Assembly (NCBI GenBank): GCA_947579665.1
Contig: OX388345.1
Location: 33,757,849 to 33,821,848, forward strand
Source of the DNA: Sympetrum striolatum
Lineage: Eukaryota; Arthropoda; Insecta; Odonata; Libellulidae
Length of the DNA: 64,000 nt
Direction of reading: 5' to 3'
The notes under the pieces: model-generated
Told to the model about the DNA's origin: nothing
Databases searched by the model: none
Seen by the model: only the letters and a program-made list of their open reading frames with translations
In this document: positions 35,024 through 46,753 of the stretch, in pieces
Layout: each line of letters begins with the position of its first letter
Position numbering within the stretch: the first letter of the stretch is position 1
Program-made: the position numbers and the translations under genes

Positions 35024-36545
35024 ATTATAAATAAAAAAATCAGTAATTTCAGTTCATTTTCATTTCAAAGAGATACCTCCAGGAAGTGTACTGATTGTAT
35101 AGTTTATTTATTTTACCTTCTGAAAATGAAAATAATTTATCACTCTTGGTATTCATTTTGCTTAGGTGTCAGAATGAGTTAATTTTTAGTATATTCTAGT
35201 ATCGAAAAAGTCATTCATTAGTCGGAAGTAGTTCTAAAGTGAAAGGAAAGATCCAAAGTATTTATTTTCGGAATAACTTCTCAGTTAATTGATCGGCGAT
35301 AAAGGGCAAGTTTTCTATTAAGTGGAGAAAACCCGAGCACAAAGCACGAGACGGCTGATTTGATTAAGGAATTCAGTCCTCTTCTCTCATTTCAAAGAAT
35401 CCGAATCCGCATCCGAGTTGATACGAGCGGAAGATTCGCCCGGATAGGACAAGAACATAGTAGAATAAAAAAGATGGAAGAAAGGTCACATCCACGTTAC
35501 ACCATAGCTAATACATCCAGAGCGGTTTCTCTGTGGTATGCACCAATCCGACTGAAGAAATCGCCCGTCCGCCCCCACTTTATGATCCGCCCTGAGTAAC
35601 AGATGACCGAGCAGTCGGTGCAATGGCCTAGTTTATGGTTTCTATAGGAAAAAAGGCAAGACGATGTGTATAGGAAAGGGAGAGCATGGCAAAATGGTGG
35701 GAGCATTGCGAGTTCTTTTCAAACGCTGCCCGATTTCCCCTCTTTTCATAGAACGTCCACCATTTCCCTCTTTAAGGTCAGATGTGAATCGGGCGTTTGC
35801 AAGTATGGAGTTGTATGACGAGGAGTCGGGTGGCTTAGGAGGGTCAGCTACTGGAGAAAGTGAACTCACTGACGTACACCGCCGCGGGAGTTGGTATCGG
35901 ATTTTCAAGCAGTATTCCTATGGAATGGCTACCTTTTGTTTATCACCATGCACTTTTTAGTGTGGGCGTAACTCATGAGAAATATTTTGCGCATCTGTAT
36001 GTTTCTTAAGAACGATTTTCGCACCTTTCTCCCGTAAATCTAGTTTTAATCATAAATTGTAATCAGTAGTTATGCTAACGTTATCATGTATGATATAACA
36101 TCAAAAAACGATTCAATGGCGAATTATTTCCTATTAATATTAAAAAATATAGATATTTCAGATCTTCTCATATTAGGAAAGACTTCCAGTCATGCTTAAT
36201 TAGCTTATCAAAGACGATATATATGCCAGGGGTATAAGCTAAGGTGACCATCGTATTAAATGAATCAGTTAGAGGAATCATTCAGCTCATACCAACCTAC
36301 TATTCCAAGGTATTCCCAGCTAAATATTAAAATGTGGCTGTTGACAAAAGCAAATAGTATATTAAATTTCGTATGAACTCCCTTTAGAATTTATTTCCTT
36401 AAAGTATGGTTTTAAAAGTTAATGAAGAAGGCCTAGTCAGAGTATAAATCCAATTCAAAGGCAAAAGAGATACCATGGTTTTTTATTATTAATTTTGACA
36501 TCTACCGGTTTCTATGATACTTAGTGATTATCGCTTATTATCGCT
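35024..36545. other. Noncoding stretch
   Basis: A GC-richer patch at about 35340-35960 carries overlapping frames on both strands (up to 98 codons) without recognisable domains. The flanks are AT-rich. A short tandem of TTATCGCTTA units begins at about 36525, just before the hairpin. Confidence 0.45.
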
Positions 36546-36657
36546 TATTATCGCTATTACCAAATTATTATAATGAAGTCATCTAATGACTAATGTACTA
36601 TAAATGACATTAGTCATTAGATGACTTCATTATAATAATTTGGTAATAGCGATAATA
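36546..36657. repeat. Perfect inverted repeat, 51-bp arms, 10-base loop
   Basis: Arms 36546-36596 and 36607-36657 are exact reverse complements over 51 bases, with loop ACTATAAATG. The left side merges into tandem ATTATCGCTT units (about 36525-36550). The right side contains GCGATAATATGGAA twice in a row (about 36649-36678). An ACCGGTTTC motif lies just upstream at about 36505. The arm length equals that of the unrelated hairpin at 4279. Confidence 0.9.
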
Positions 36658-36839
36658 TGGAATGGCGATAATATGGAACTCTTTACCAGACTCTATAAAG
36701 TAATCCAGCTCGGTGAGAGTTTTTAAGGTAAAATTATCCAACTATCTCGTAGCTGCTGATGCTAAAATGAGTATTTTGTGTTGTACGAGTTACATTTCGT
36801 TTTTCCCCTCTCTTGTTTTCTGTTTCCAAGTTCTAAATT

Positions 36840-37172
36840 CTCTGTTTACTTATGTTGTGCTATTCTTTATTTTGTATTTTTGTATTTCTCAGTGCATTCT
36901 TTTCTTATATTGATATTTCATATATTTTTGTATTTCTGACAAGATTTTTTGAAAATTATTTATTTGCATTTCCACATATTTTTGTATTTTTCAGAGCATT
37001 CTCTTGTTCTTTCGACTTTCGATAAATTTATGTATTTCTGCGAGATTTTTTAAAACGTTTGTTTATATATTTTTTTATTTCTGAACATTTTTGAACTCTG
37101 AGCATTTCTTGTATTTTGTGTTGTTCTATAGGAGTATACCTAAAGTATAATAAATTATTATTATTATTATTA
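36840..37172 (+). repeat. Possible LINE 3' UTR with (ATT)n tail
   Basis: A T-rich segment repeats TTTTGTATTTCT-like units several times (about 36868-37110), then TTGTTCTATAGGAGTATACC and AATAAATTATTATTATTATT at about 37150-37172. A T-rich 3' UTR ending in an AATAAA-ATT microsatellite is the usual 3' end of many insect non-LTR elements. No coding sequence remains, so this is a tentative call. Confidence 0.35.
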
Positions 37173-38518
37173 ATGAAGAATAAATATGTTTGAATGGGGA
37201 TTTTTCTATCGTTATCATCTGTTAACAATCTAGGGGTCGATTTGTGTCATATCTCAATGCCATCTCTTCTACTTCATTGCCTCATAGGGTTTCCAATTCA
37301 AAATATAAAATTTTAGTATTAATTCTTCTTATTCTTATCTACTTCTCGTTGTAGTATAGCATTTCATCGCCTTTGTATGGAAATTATGGAACTAAGCACG
37401 TGGGTTTCATCCCCAAGATGGAGAGTTATCCCCCACTCTGTTGCAAGTCAGGTCTTAAGAGGGTTAAGTAGATGTAACGCGATGAATTAAGAGAGTTTGC
37501 TGAGCGTGGTTCCTCAGATAAGACAAATATTGGGAGAGAAGGGGATTTCAATACGCAACTTTGGCTCCATTTCACTCGATAATGGGCTTGAAATCGCTAA
37601 ATGATGAGATTTGCATAAATGAAATCTTGAAAAGTGAGAAGACTTGTAGCGGAAATTCGGAGATTATTCGGAGAAGTTTCCGGTACGTGGAGAGGACACC
37701 CTTATGATTGTGCTCTTTTAGGATTAGCTCCACGATCTAGAGAGCAACAAGTCACCCACTCCCGCTCCTTTCCCAGAGAGATGGGGAAGTGGAGTCCCGA
37801 TTAAAGCAATGGGAAAGGAGTATGAGAGATTTAAAGGAGATTTAAGTTACGTAGTTTTGTTTTCTAAAATTTGAAGTTCTTTTCCTTGAGCCATATTTAT
37901 TTATTCGTTCTTAAGAATTCATATCTTTGAATGATCAAATTTGGTAGCAGAATTGAATTATTATAATCTATTTTAACTGAAGAGAAAATATTCCTTTTCG
38001 TATATGCTCACTTTACTATGAAAGCCAATAGTGCAAGGAGTTTGAAGTTTAGTATTGAATGAGATACGTGTGCCAAAACTATTTCTATAGAATGAATGAA
38101 TTGGCTTTTATTATGAGATTTATTTACATTGAAATATTATCATTTAGATTGAATTATGAAATCTGCCCGTTTTAAAGAATTGGGAATTCGTGGAAAAAAC
38201 ACTTAAATATTTTCCTGCTGGGATAGAATCCGTATTCCGATACGGAAATGCTGTTATGATCGGTGTGGAATTAGCTTTTACCTGGTAAATCCCAACACAG
38301 AAAAAAATGGAATTAGTAATTTCTAACTACTAAATAGTAAATACTACGGAATGCGGTAATTCAGGTAGATTAGGAATTACTGAATTAAGAAAAACTGATT
38401 CAAGAAATAAGTCGACGCATCTGTAGACCATAAAGATTTTAGTTTGAATCAAATTCGATATTTATTTGTTTATTGTTCAGGGACATTTTCAAAGAGGCAA
38501 GCAAATATTTCGTAATAT
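37173..38518. other. Noncoding stretch
   Basis: Moderately AT-rich, with a GC-richer part at about 37400-37830. No long frame, repeat family or RNA gene was recognised. Confidence 0.5.
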
Positions 38519-38666
38519 GTAGAATTTAGTCGTTTTATTGATAAAAGTGATTCGATAGCCAAGAAAATTTCGCACATGAGCGCCCACCGGGAATCAAACC
38601 TGAGACCAATCTCATCAAATTTCAACCCTGCCCACTTGGCCAGCCGAGAACCCAAAAGTAGAATTT
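38519..38666 (-). mobile_element. tRNA-derived SINE, copy 4 (diverged)
   Basis: This minus-strand copy of the same SINE family has GGCCAAGTGGGCAGGGTTGA in the head, a decayed B-box (AGGTTTGATTCCCGGTGGG), the body CATGTGCGAAATTTTCTTGG and CTATCGAATCACTTTTATC. The 9-base flank GTAGAATTT occurs on both sides (38519-38527 and 38658-38666), giving a target duplication. Divergence marks it as the oldest of the four copies. Confidence 0.7.
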
Positions 38667-40796
38667 TCTATCTAAAGAACATTAACATAGAAATATTTCA
38701 TTATGCTCCTACTTAATGGAATATTAATGACATCATTACCCAGAGAAAAATGTTTAGTCACATCAATGTTTGATCGTCCTTTTTATTAACAAACGAATTT
38801 GCTATGAAAGACGTTTCGCTGAAATTCAACTCCAAGCAATCTTAAGTAGCTCACATGTTCTTGCGAACGATAGATGTTTATTTGGAACAAATCCGTACCG
38901 AATAACCTCCATTCTGTCTAAACGGGGAAATATTTACGAGGAGATGGCCAAGCAGCGGCAGAAAAATTTGGGCAGAAAGATGAAGCCCGAGAGAAAGTGT
39001 GGAATCCGTAGGCATCTTCCACAATATCGGAAGATAAAGCCGTATCTTTTATTTTTCGGGGGGGATGTGGGATAGCCCTTGGTTAGCGACAAAAAATATA
39101 GGACCCATCTTTATTGGCCCACTGCCGCACGGGGGTCGCAATCCAGCTCGTTTGGAGAGGGATATGGAGATAACAGTATCAATTTAGTGGAGACGCTTAG
39201 GCAAGTGAAAGGAGGAGAGTTGATCGCCTTAGCAACGGTGGGTTTGCGGGGGCAACAGGAGAGGAATTTAGAGAAGAAATGATGGAGATGTGAGTGGTGG
39301 ATAGGGGGTGGAGACAGAAATGGAAGATAAAAGGGAAATGGCTGGATCTTGAACTCTCGCTGCACTAAATTTATCGTTATCTGGGAGGGAATAAAGAGGT
39401 ACACGTAGACTGGGAGAGCGTGTCCCATACGACGTAAGTATCTTATCGGTTGGGATCGACCTAGATAAAGTCTCCCCAATGGGTTAATACTTTCTTAGTT
39501 TTTCTTTTTTATGGAGGCGGAAGGATGTAACATATCGGCTCTGATGGATTTAGTAAGAAGGACAGATACATGCGACTGGAATGTATACTATGAGATAGGG
39601 ACCTGAGGTTGGATTATATCAGGGCTATCTTTGAAAATGGGTCCGCAATATAAAAGTGCATGTAGCCAAATACACCCTTATGGACTGGATAAGCTATAGT
39701 CGGATGTTCTAGAAACCGCATACAGCAGCAATATTTAAATTAGTAGACATGAATTTTATATGATAAAAGCTGTGATACATGTTGTCTGTAGATTGCGGGA
39801 TCTGATATTTTTAAGGGTAGCAAAGATTTGAACTATGTCCATATCTCTCTGAGCTGGTCATTAGGAATAGATTACGCAAGAAAAAAATATGCTGTACTTT
39901 CCAAGGGGGAGATATTTTCTGCTCCCCTTAAACAAACCACTGGTTATTTATTGGAACGAGTTTTATTTTAAGACGCTCAATGATTCTAGTTAATTATAGT
40001 TACTCTCTGTACATTTGAAGCTTGTGAAGCAATCTAAAAAAAACATCATATATTATCATTAATTTTGAACTTGGAAAATATCACATTAATTACCTTATAA
40101 ATCGTCGTAGCTATCATAATAATTTTATGACATATTAACGAGATCGCATTTTCAAACTTTTGTGCTCAACAGTCTTTAACCATTATCTTTCATCCACAAC
40201 GCAATAAAACTTTGCGAAATTCAAATGCCAATATTAGAATCAACTGCTTGGAAACCATGGTCGTATTCTAATAAAATATTCTGTGGTATTGTAAAAGTTG
40301 GTTTCACTTTTTTTCCTAATGCCAATATTTTTCTTTTCGAATTGAACACATGAACAGGAAACTCTGTGAGGCTTAAACCATAAGTGGTTTAAGAAAAATC
40401 GCGGAATGGTTTATGAGAATTGTTTTCGAAAAATTCAGAGAGTGATTTCCTTAAATATGATACCGAAATTTAAGCTCAAAGAATGCTTAAAAGGCATTAA
40501 AGTGAATGATGCTCTTTAATTATACGACATTTATTTCCTTTGTGGCGTATTATTTTGGAAAATTTAGATCTTTAAGCTAAGAAATATTTCCTATTTATGA
40601 TATATAAATCTATATCATTCCTCAAAACAAACTTCACCGAAACAATTACTGTAAAAGCAAAGAGAATTTCTCGGTATGCGGATTTTTTCCTCTAACCCAT
40701 TTCTGATCCATACTTCAAAGAATGATTACTGGAAGGAATAGAAAACACAATAGAAATCTCAAACGCTGTCCAAACGATGCTCGCCTCTGCATTTTC
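38667..40796. other. Noncoding stretch
   Basis: A GC-richer patch at 38930-39480 carries frames on both strands. A small perfect hairpin CTTAAACCA-TAAG-TGGTTTAAG lies at 40372-40393. Otherwise AT-rich, with no gene recognised. Confidence 0.45.
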
Positions 40797-41690
40797 TCAA
40801 CTTCCCTCAAACCGAAGTAACCCCAGAGAATACCGCAGTAAAGATGAGGAGACGTCGACTTCACCGCCCTTCCCTGCATTCTCTATCATCAAGGCGTCCG
40901 CGGCGTAGAATACGGAATGAAGTCGGGAAACACCGCAGATATTTTCATCTCGGCCCATCTTTTTCCCCACAGAAAAGAATCTGCGAAACACATGAGCGGG
41001 TGCGGACGTCCGGCACTGGAGCCTCAACAGCTGCGTACGGACGACGAGCTTGTTTTGTTTTTCTGTTTTTTTCCCTTCCTCTCGCGTGGGAGAAAAAGAA
41101 TATCTCTGGGGAAGGTATGGGAGTAATATCTTCCTGGTACTTGAGGTGGCCTGTGTTGTCCAAGAGTAAGGAAAGAGTAGGTGTAGAATATCCATATTTA
41201 TGCAAGCGCTCTCCATCGAGTTTTTGCTGAGCATCCTCCGCCAGTCTATCGAATGTTTCCTACCCCACGACCGGTTTTTCGCGTATCTCCGTGGGCGCGC
41301 GACGCTCTCCTCGGAAATCTGTACGCGTTCGGAGACCGTCATGCGTTCAATGCATAGGCGAGGGCGAATTTCCGAATTGCGGGGTCCTCAGGATCGGCGA
41401 ACGGGGGCGGTCTGCTGTTTTTATTGCTCGAAAGGCAGCGGAGGAGATAGGAGTGGATTTTATTGCTCGGCCGAACGGTTTTTTTGCCCAGATGTATCGA
41501 TGGGGAAGAGGGTGGAGTGGGAAAGAATGGAAGTGCATAGGTTTTTGGAGGGAGGAAATGAATTGAGTACCTCGGCATGTAGCTCGTGTAAAGGTTTAGC
41601 TGGAAAAATAGGGTTTACCCTCCGCCTGGTTTTCGGATGGAATTGAATTAGGCTCTTCCGTCTTTGGAGATCTTCAATGGGTTTCACGTT
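40797..41690. other. GC- and CpG-richer patch with overlapping frames on both strands
   Basis: Nine overlapping open frames on both strands (up to 181 codons, 40797-41342 minus) reflect a local lack of AT-rich stop codons rather than one gene. None shows a domain, signal peptide or repeat that I can recognise. It could be a CpG-rich regulatory region or an exon cluster too short to resolve. Confidence 0.35.
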
Positions 41691-44600
41691 TTAGCCTCGC
41701 GGAAGGGTACCTAAATCGGTCGTCCCCTACAGTCATTATTTTTAGAGATAAAAATTTTAGTTTTATAGGGCTGCGTGGAACTACGACCAATAAAATTGCG
41801 TGTGAATTCGTAACGCAGAAAACTAGGACTAGTAGTCTGTGGTAACAGTGAATTTCATTTTTAATAATTGTTTTAGAGATAGCTGGCCGACCATTTTCTA
41901 AGGTACCAGAACTACCAATGTTTTCATTTTTCGTATAAAGTGTTTGTAACGTATTATAGTGACACACTGAAAGCCTTCGTAGCCTATGATGAAGTATCGC
42001 AAATTTTCTGTAACTATACTGCTGTGACTATATTTAATTCGGTTCAAGCTAGATGATAATGTAGTAGACTTTAGGCGTTACTTTAAAATTTTATTATTTA
42101 AATTAATTATTTAAAAATAACCTTTGTCTACACTTTTTAGAAATTTTTATTCATGCCTCAAACATATATTTTCAAATTAAATTTCGAATTTCCTGGTTTG
42201 CATCTTTCGTAAGGACTCAGAATGGAGAAATGTAAATTGCGAATGCAAAAAGCAGGGCTGAACTAGATTTTAATTTGATTCAAGTTATAAATGAATGTAG
42301 TAGCATTCAGGTGTTTCTTTCATCATTATTAGGCTCTCTGGGAATTTGTCTGCATGTTTTAGTCCTAGGAAAACGTTAATGATAGCTACTTTCTGAAAAA
42401 ATAACCTTTCAACGGTGGAAGCTACAATTTTTGTTTTTATTGTTGTAATATATCGAGCTTTAATTCATCCAACTTATTTGTATAATTTCCGCGACATTTG
42501 TTTTTAAAATGGATATCAACAACATTCTTTTGTTTCTTCTATGGAATAACTTAAGATAATTAGAAATAGAGCGTCTTAGACTTTCGCTGAGAAGATGAAA
42601 TAACTTATACCAACCCTGTTCAGCAAAATTTATAAAATAATATTAAAGCAAAAGAAATTACAATTCTCTATTCAGTAACTAAAATTCATATTGTCTTTTA
42701 CGATCAATTTTCTCATCGAGCAACATGGAGCGCCTTATTTTTGAAAAATCATGTAATGCGTCATAAAATATAAGGAACATAATGGTTTCGCTGTATTGAT
42801 TATGTTAAGTGTATCTAAGTGTGTAATTTATGCTGGTAAATAATTATTCTTATTTTTTATGATTAAATAAAAAACGGCATATATTACATTTACATGCAGT
42901 TTAATTTATTCATCATCGATTCCGATATTTTAAATCAGTCAGTATTCCGTTTTGATGTACTAAGAGCGATCATGAATGAATATACTCTTTATTGAGGCGA
43001 TGTTCAGTCCAAATTAATCTCACTGTCACCTAACCGTAGTTGTTAATACGTTGGTAAATTAAACGTTTAAAATTATAAGGGAGAGATTAACAAAAACACA
43101 ACATTGAAGATAAAAAAGAAGGAATTTTGTATAACGTTACCCTTGATACATTTGCTTTTTTGACCCATAAAAAACGCATTATTAACCAATTAGGGTATTT
43201 TAAGCGTGTTAGAACGGGTTAACTATGTGGTAAAACTTGTGGGACCTTTTGATACATTTGCTATTGTCGCGAATGGCTCTCACACGAAGAATCCTCGTCT
43301 ATGATAGGTAGGTAACGCCTATTACTTCTTTAATATGTAATTGACTAAATATTACCAGCCCCTATCGGTACGTAAGGCACCTCGTATATTTATAGACGAT
43401 TCTGGGAATCACGTGTATAGCACAACATCATCAATCATCCTCATGTTTACCATCGCAAAACGATTTTCACTCGAAATTTATGCCGCCATCTGTCGCCTGT
43501 ACTTCACTTACGCTTCAGAGCGTCTGGTTATCCTTAGAAACCAGAATGGTCTTGAAGGTAGGCTCCGAAAGTCACACACCTTACCGAATCGTCACCCCCT
43601 GTCATCCCAACGCCTTTCACACCATCCCTACTTATTCCCGGATACCTCCCTTTCCCTGCAGATAAGGGACTTTCTGACTCCTTGAGCATCGATACGCCAT
43701 CTCCGAACGAGCAGTCCGAGATCGACGGGCACTTTCCACGGCTCTTTATGTCCTCCCACCTCACTTTCGTACGTCCCCTTTATTCCCGACGTGTTTTCCA
43801 CCAGCGTCGGAGAAAAATGCCCGGACGATGAAACATTTCGCGGAAAAAATCGGAATTGGAGTGCGAGGGTTAGAATAAGGGAAAAAATATCGCTCGGAGA
43901 AAGGGAAGAGGTACGGAATGGATTCTGGAAAGTGAGCCATTGTTGTCGAAAGACGAACTTCCTACTGGTTTTTTTATCCGTGGAGAGTATATCAGGCGCG
44001 GCTCTTAAATGCTCTTTTCCTCCCGCTCTGGGTTTGAGGCTCCTCTACGTCTCTTTAAAGTGTATTCGTACGGCCCCCTTCCCCCGTAAACACAGATGGA
44101 ACGGGACGCTTCTCGCTGACGATTGTCTTTTCTTAAAGGATTCCCCTCCATCCTTCGGCATATATTCGTAAGAACTTTCCTCGTTTGGGTGTGATTAGTG
44201 GGAGATCTTCTCGAAGTATATCCAGAAAAATAGGTTTGATTTAATCCTCTCCGAGAACGGAATCTTATTCCGAAAAAAGTAATGACACGTCGTAGATTTT
44301 TGTGTGTAACTTCTCTGGTCAAAACTCCGCAAACACACCTCACCAGGAAAGTTGATTCTAATGTACGAACTTCCTAAGGTTGGAAACGGTCTCAACGTAG
44401 ATTGAGTGTCGCCTAAGATTGGAAAAATGGAGGGACTTATGGGAAGAAAGTGAAATACATTTACCAACTTTTCCGTAAGGGAGTTCGGGTAACGGAATAG
44501 TAATGGGTGATACGAGATTGCGAGTATTAGATAAAAGTCGAAGTTATGAGCTGTACTATCGTACCTTTCATATGAACTCTTCTATAGTACTTTTGACTTC

Positions 44601-46633
44601 TTACTTATGGTTCTTTTTCCGATTAAATTTCGTTGTTATCCCTCAGAAATGTTTGTGGTGACTCTTGATTTACAGTTGCAACGCTGAAGTAAGTTTTTGC
44701 GCAATATAAGAGGCTGTGTAAACATCTTTTTCGAGGCATCTCTAAAAGATAAACTCCTTGAATATTCAACCGCATGCCTTCAAGGAAATTACCAATTATG
44801 TTAGGAGGGATCAATATTTAAATATTTTTTATCTGTTTCAGGAAATTCTAACAATTTTGGATTATTTTCTAATTTGAATTAAAATGATATCAAAGGACTA
44901 TATGTAGCAATGGATTTATATCATCGGAGTTTAGTCTTTCTTATAAAATGCGGATCACTTATTAAATGAAGCTATGAAAGCAATGGGCTTAAATTACCTA
45001 TAGTTTTTAATCATTATTATGGAGCAAAACTTTATTTATAAATTTAATCGTGGGTAACCCAGCTTTTACGCAACTATTAAGTGGAATGCAATTATGGAAA
45101 TTACTCTTACTGTTATTGCTGAGCTGAGCTATTAAAGAGAAAAGAGTTTAACAGTAGATATTTGAAGAGTTTTCAAAGAGTAATAACAAATTATCTTTAG
45201 AATTTTTTCAAATTTTTTCGTTTATATTATAAAAAAATGTTTCATTATTTATCAGGCCTAAGAATATAATTTATCACCTTATATATATGTTTAATGTTAA
45301 TATGTTTAATGATAATTCTTTGTGCCTACAAAATGACTGAATGGTGTGTTAACCGCTAAAAATAAGCTGCATAGCTTTTACTTTCCCTTTTTACGTCAGC
45401 AAGAGCAATCATTTGCATCGGTCTTCGTCAATTATTGCTGGATGAGCTGTAGCACGAGCAATATAAGAAACACATCTCTGATTTTCTGTTAGTCCATCCC
45501 ACGTGGCTATTCTGGGGTGAGTAGGAATGCTCATTTTTCTGAATCAACTCTCAGAATTCCTACGAGAAATCTCTGCAAGAGAGCTTCATATATTTGTTCC
45601 TTACTAATACATAACCACCGTTCCTTCCTCCTTTCCGAATCCACCCTCGCCGCATTCCATCGGTGAAGTGATTCTTTTCTGTGGTACGACCACGCCGTTT
45701 TGCCTTTCCGTAACGGAGAAGAATGCAATTAAGAAAGAGGAAGTGGGCGTTAAATACTTCTTCCGACCTCTGCGCTCGCAAATTGATGCCGGATCCAATT
45801 AAGGGTCACTTAATATCTTTTTCTCCTTGAATTTATCCTTTCACCTCTTCTGAGGGTACGCTCAGCTTCCTATTTCTCCGCGGTATTATCCCTGTTTTGT
45901 TTGGGGGTTTCTTAGCGGGATACCTGTTGTGCGCTGTCAGGGACTTGTCATATTTAGCATTCCGGCTTAGTGAGAGAAGCAAAGACGAACTACCTCACTC
46001 CTCATCTCGACTAGTATGCCTCACTACCTGACCAGAACTTTAGCTAATGAAGGAGGATATCATTTAAGCGGGTTTCAGGTCGAATACTTCACAGACCTGT
46101 TGTATTCAGAGTTCTATAAAGATTGAAAGTTTGATTGTAATTTTTCTGTTTCTGATTTTATTTTATTATTATTTTTGTTATTTCGTTATAGTAATGCTTT
46201 TGTAATTTCCATGCCACACACAGCTTTTTTTACTTCTTTTAGCTTGTACTATCAGTAGGTTTTCTTAGGGTTTTCAGACCCCCCTTCTTTGTGAGTGTTT
46301 TCATGCTGTGGAACTTATTTTACCTAAGATATCACCTTAGGTTTTTTTATATCCTCTCCTTCTAAAGTTTTCTTCTCTATTTCTATTAACTTATACAAAA
46401 CTTATGTTTATCATATTATTCACGAAAGGTTAGATGGAAAAAGAGACTTTTCAATCTCAATCTCGCCTTAACAAATACCTTATATCTAATAAACTTTATC
46501 GTTGCATTCACGTCCCTCTCCATTCTTCCATTCTACTATCAATTACTTTTTTATCAATTTATCCCTATTTCATCATTGTTACCCATATTCTCTGCTCCAT
46601 TTTATTTATCTCCATCCAAGACCCTGACCTATA
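41691..46633. other. Noncoding stretch
   Basis: AT-rich with GC-richer patches at about 43430-44200 and 45560-45860, each open in several frames on both strands. Near 45275-45310 ATGTTTAATG occurs twice. The segment 46434-46633 is strongly pyrimidine-rich on the plus strand and leads into the transposase-like remnant on the minus strand. Confidence 0.4.
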
Positions 46634-46753
46634 TCAACATCTCCAGAATCTCTTCTTTTGTTTGTTATTTGTCTCACTTTCTTCATCCAACAACATACAC
46701 GTCAATGACCTTAATGTTCTAATATCCTCTTTCTGCGAAGCAAGGAATACTTA
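46634..46753 (-). pseudogene. Possible PIF/Harbinger transposase N-terminal remnant
   Basis: On the minus strand an open segment between TAA (46751-46753) and TGA (46634-46636) reads KEDIRTLRSL followed by LLDEESETNNKQKKRFWRC. An acidic LLxEEE stretch followed by basic residues and RFWV/R is the usual start of HARBI1-like nuclease proteins. Further downstream frames break up. The match is short and judged by eye, so the family is a suggestion only. Confidence 0.25.

Noticed and set aside
40797..41646. Several overlapping open frames up to 181 codons on both strands
   Set aside because: They are open simultaneously in many frames, have no family motifs, and are explained by local GC richness reducing stop codons.
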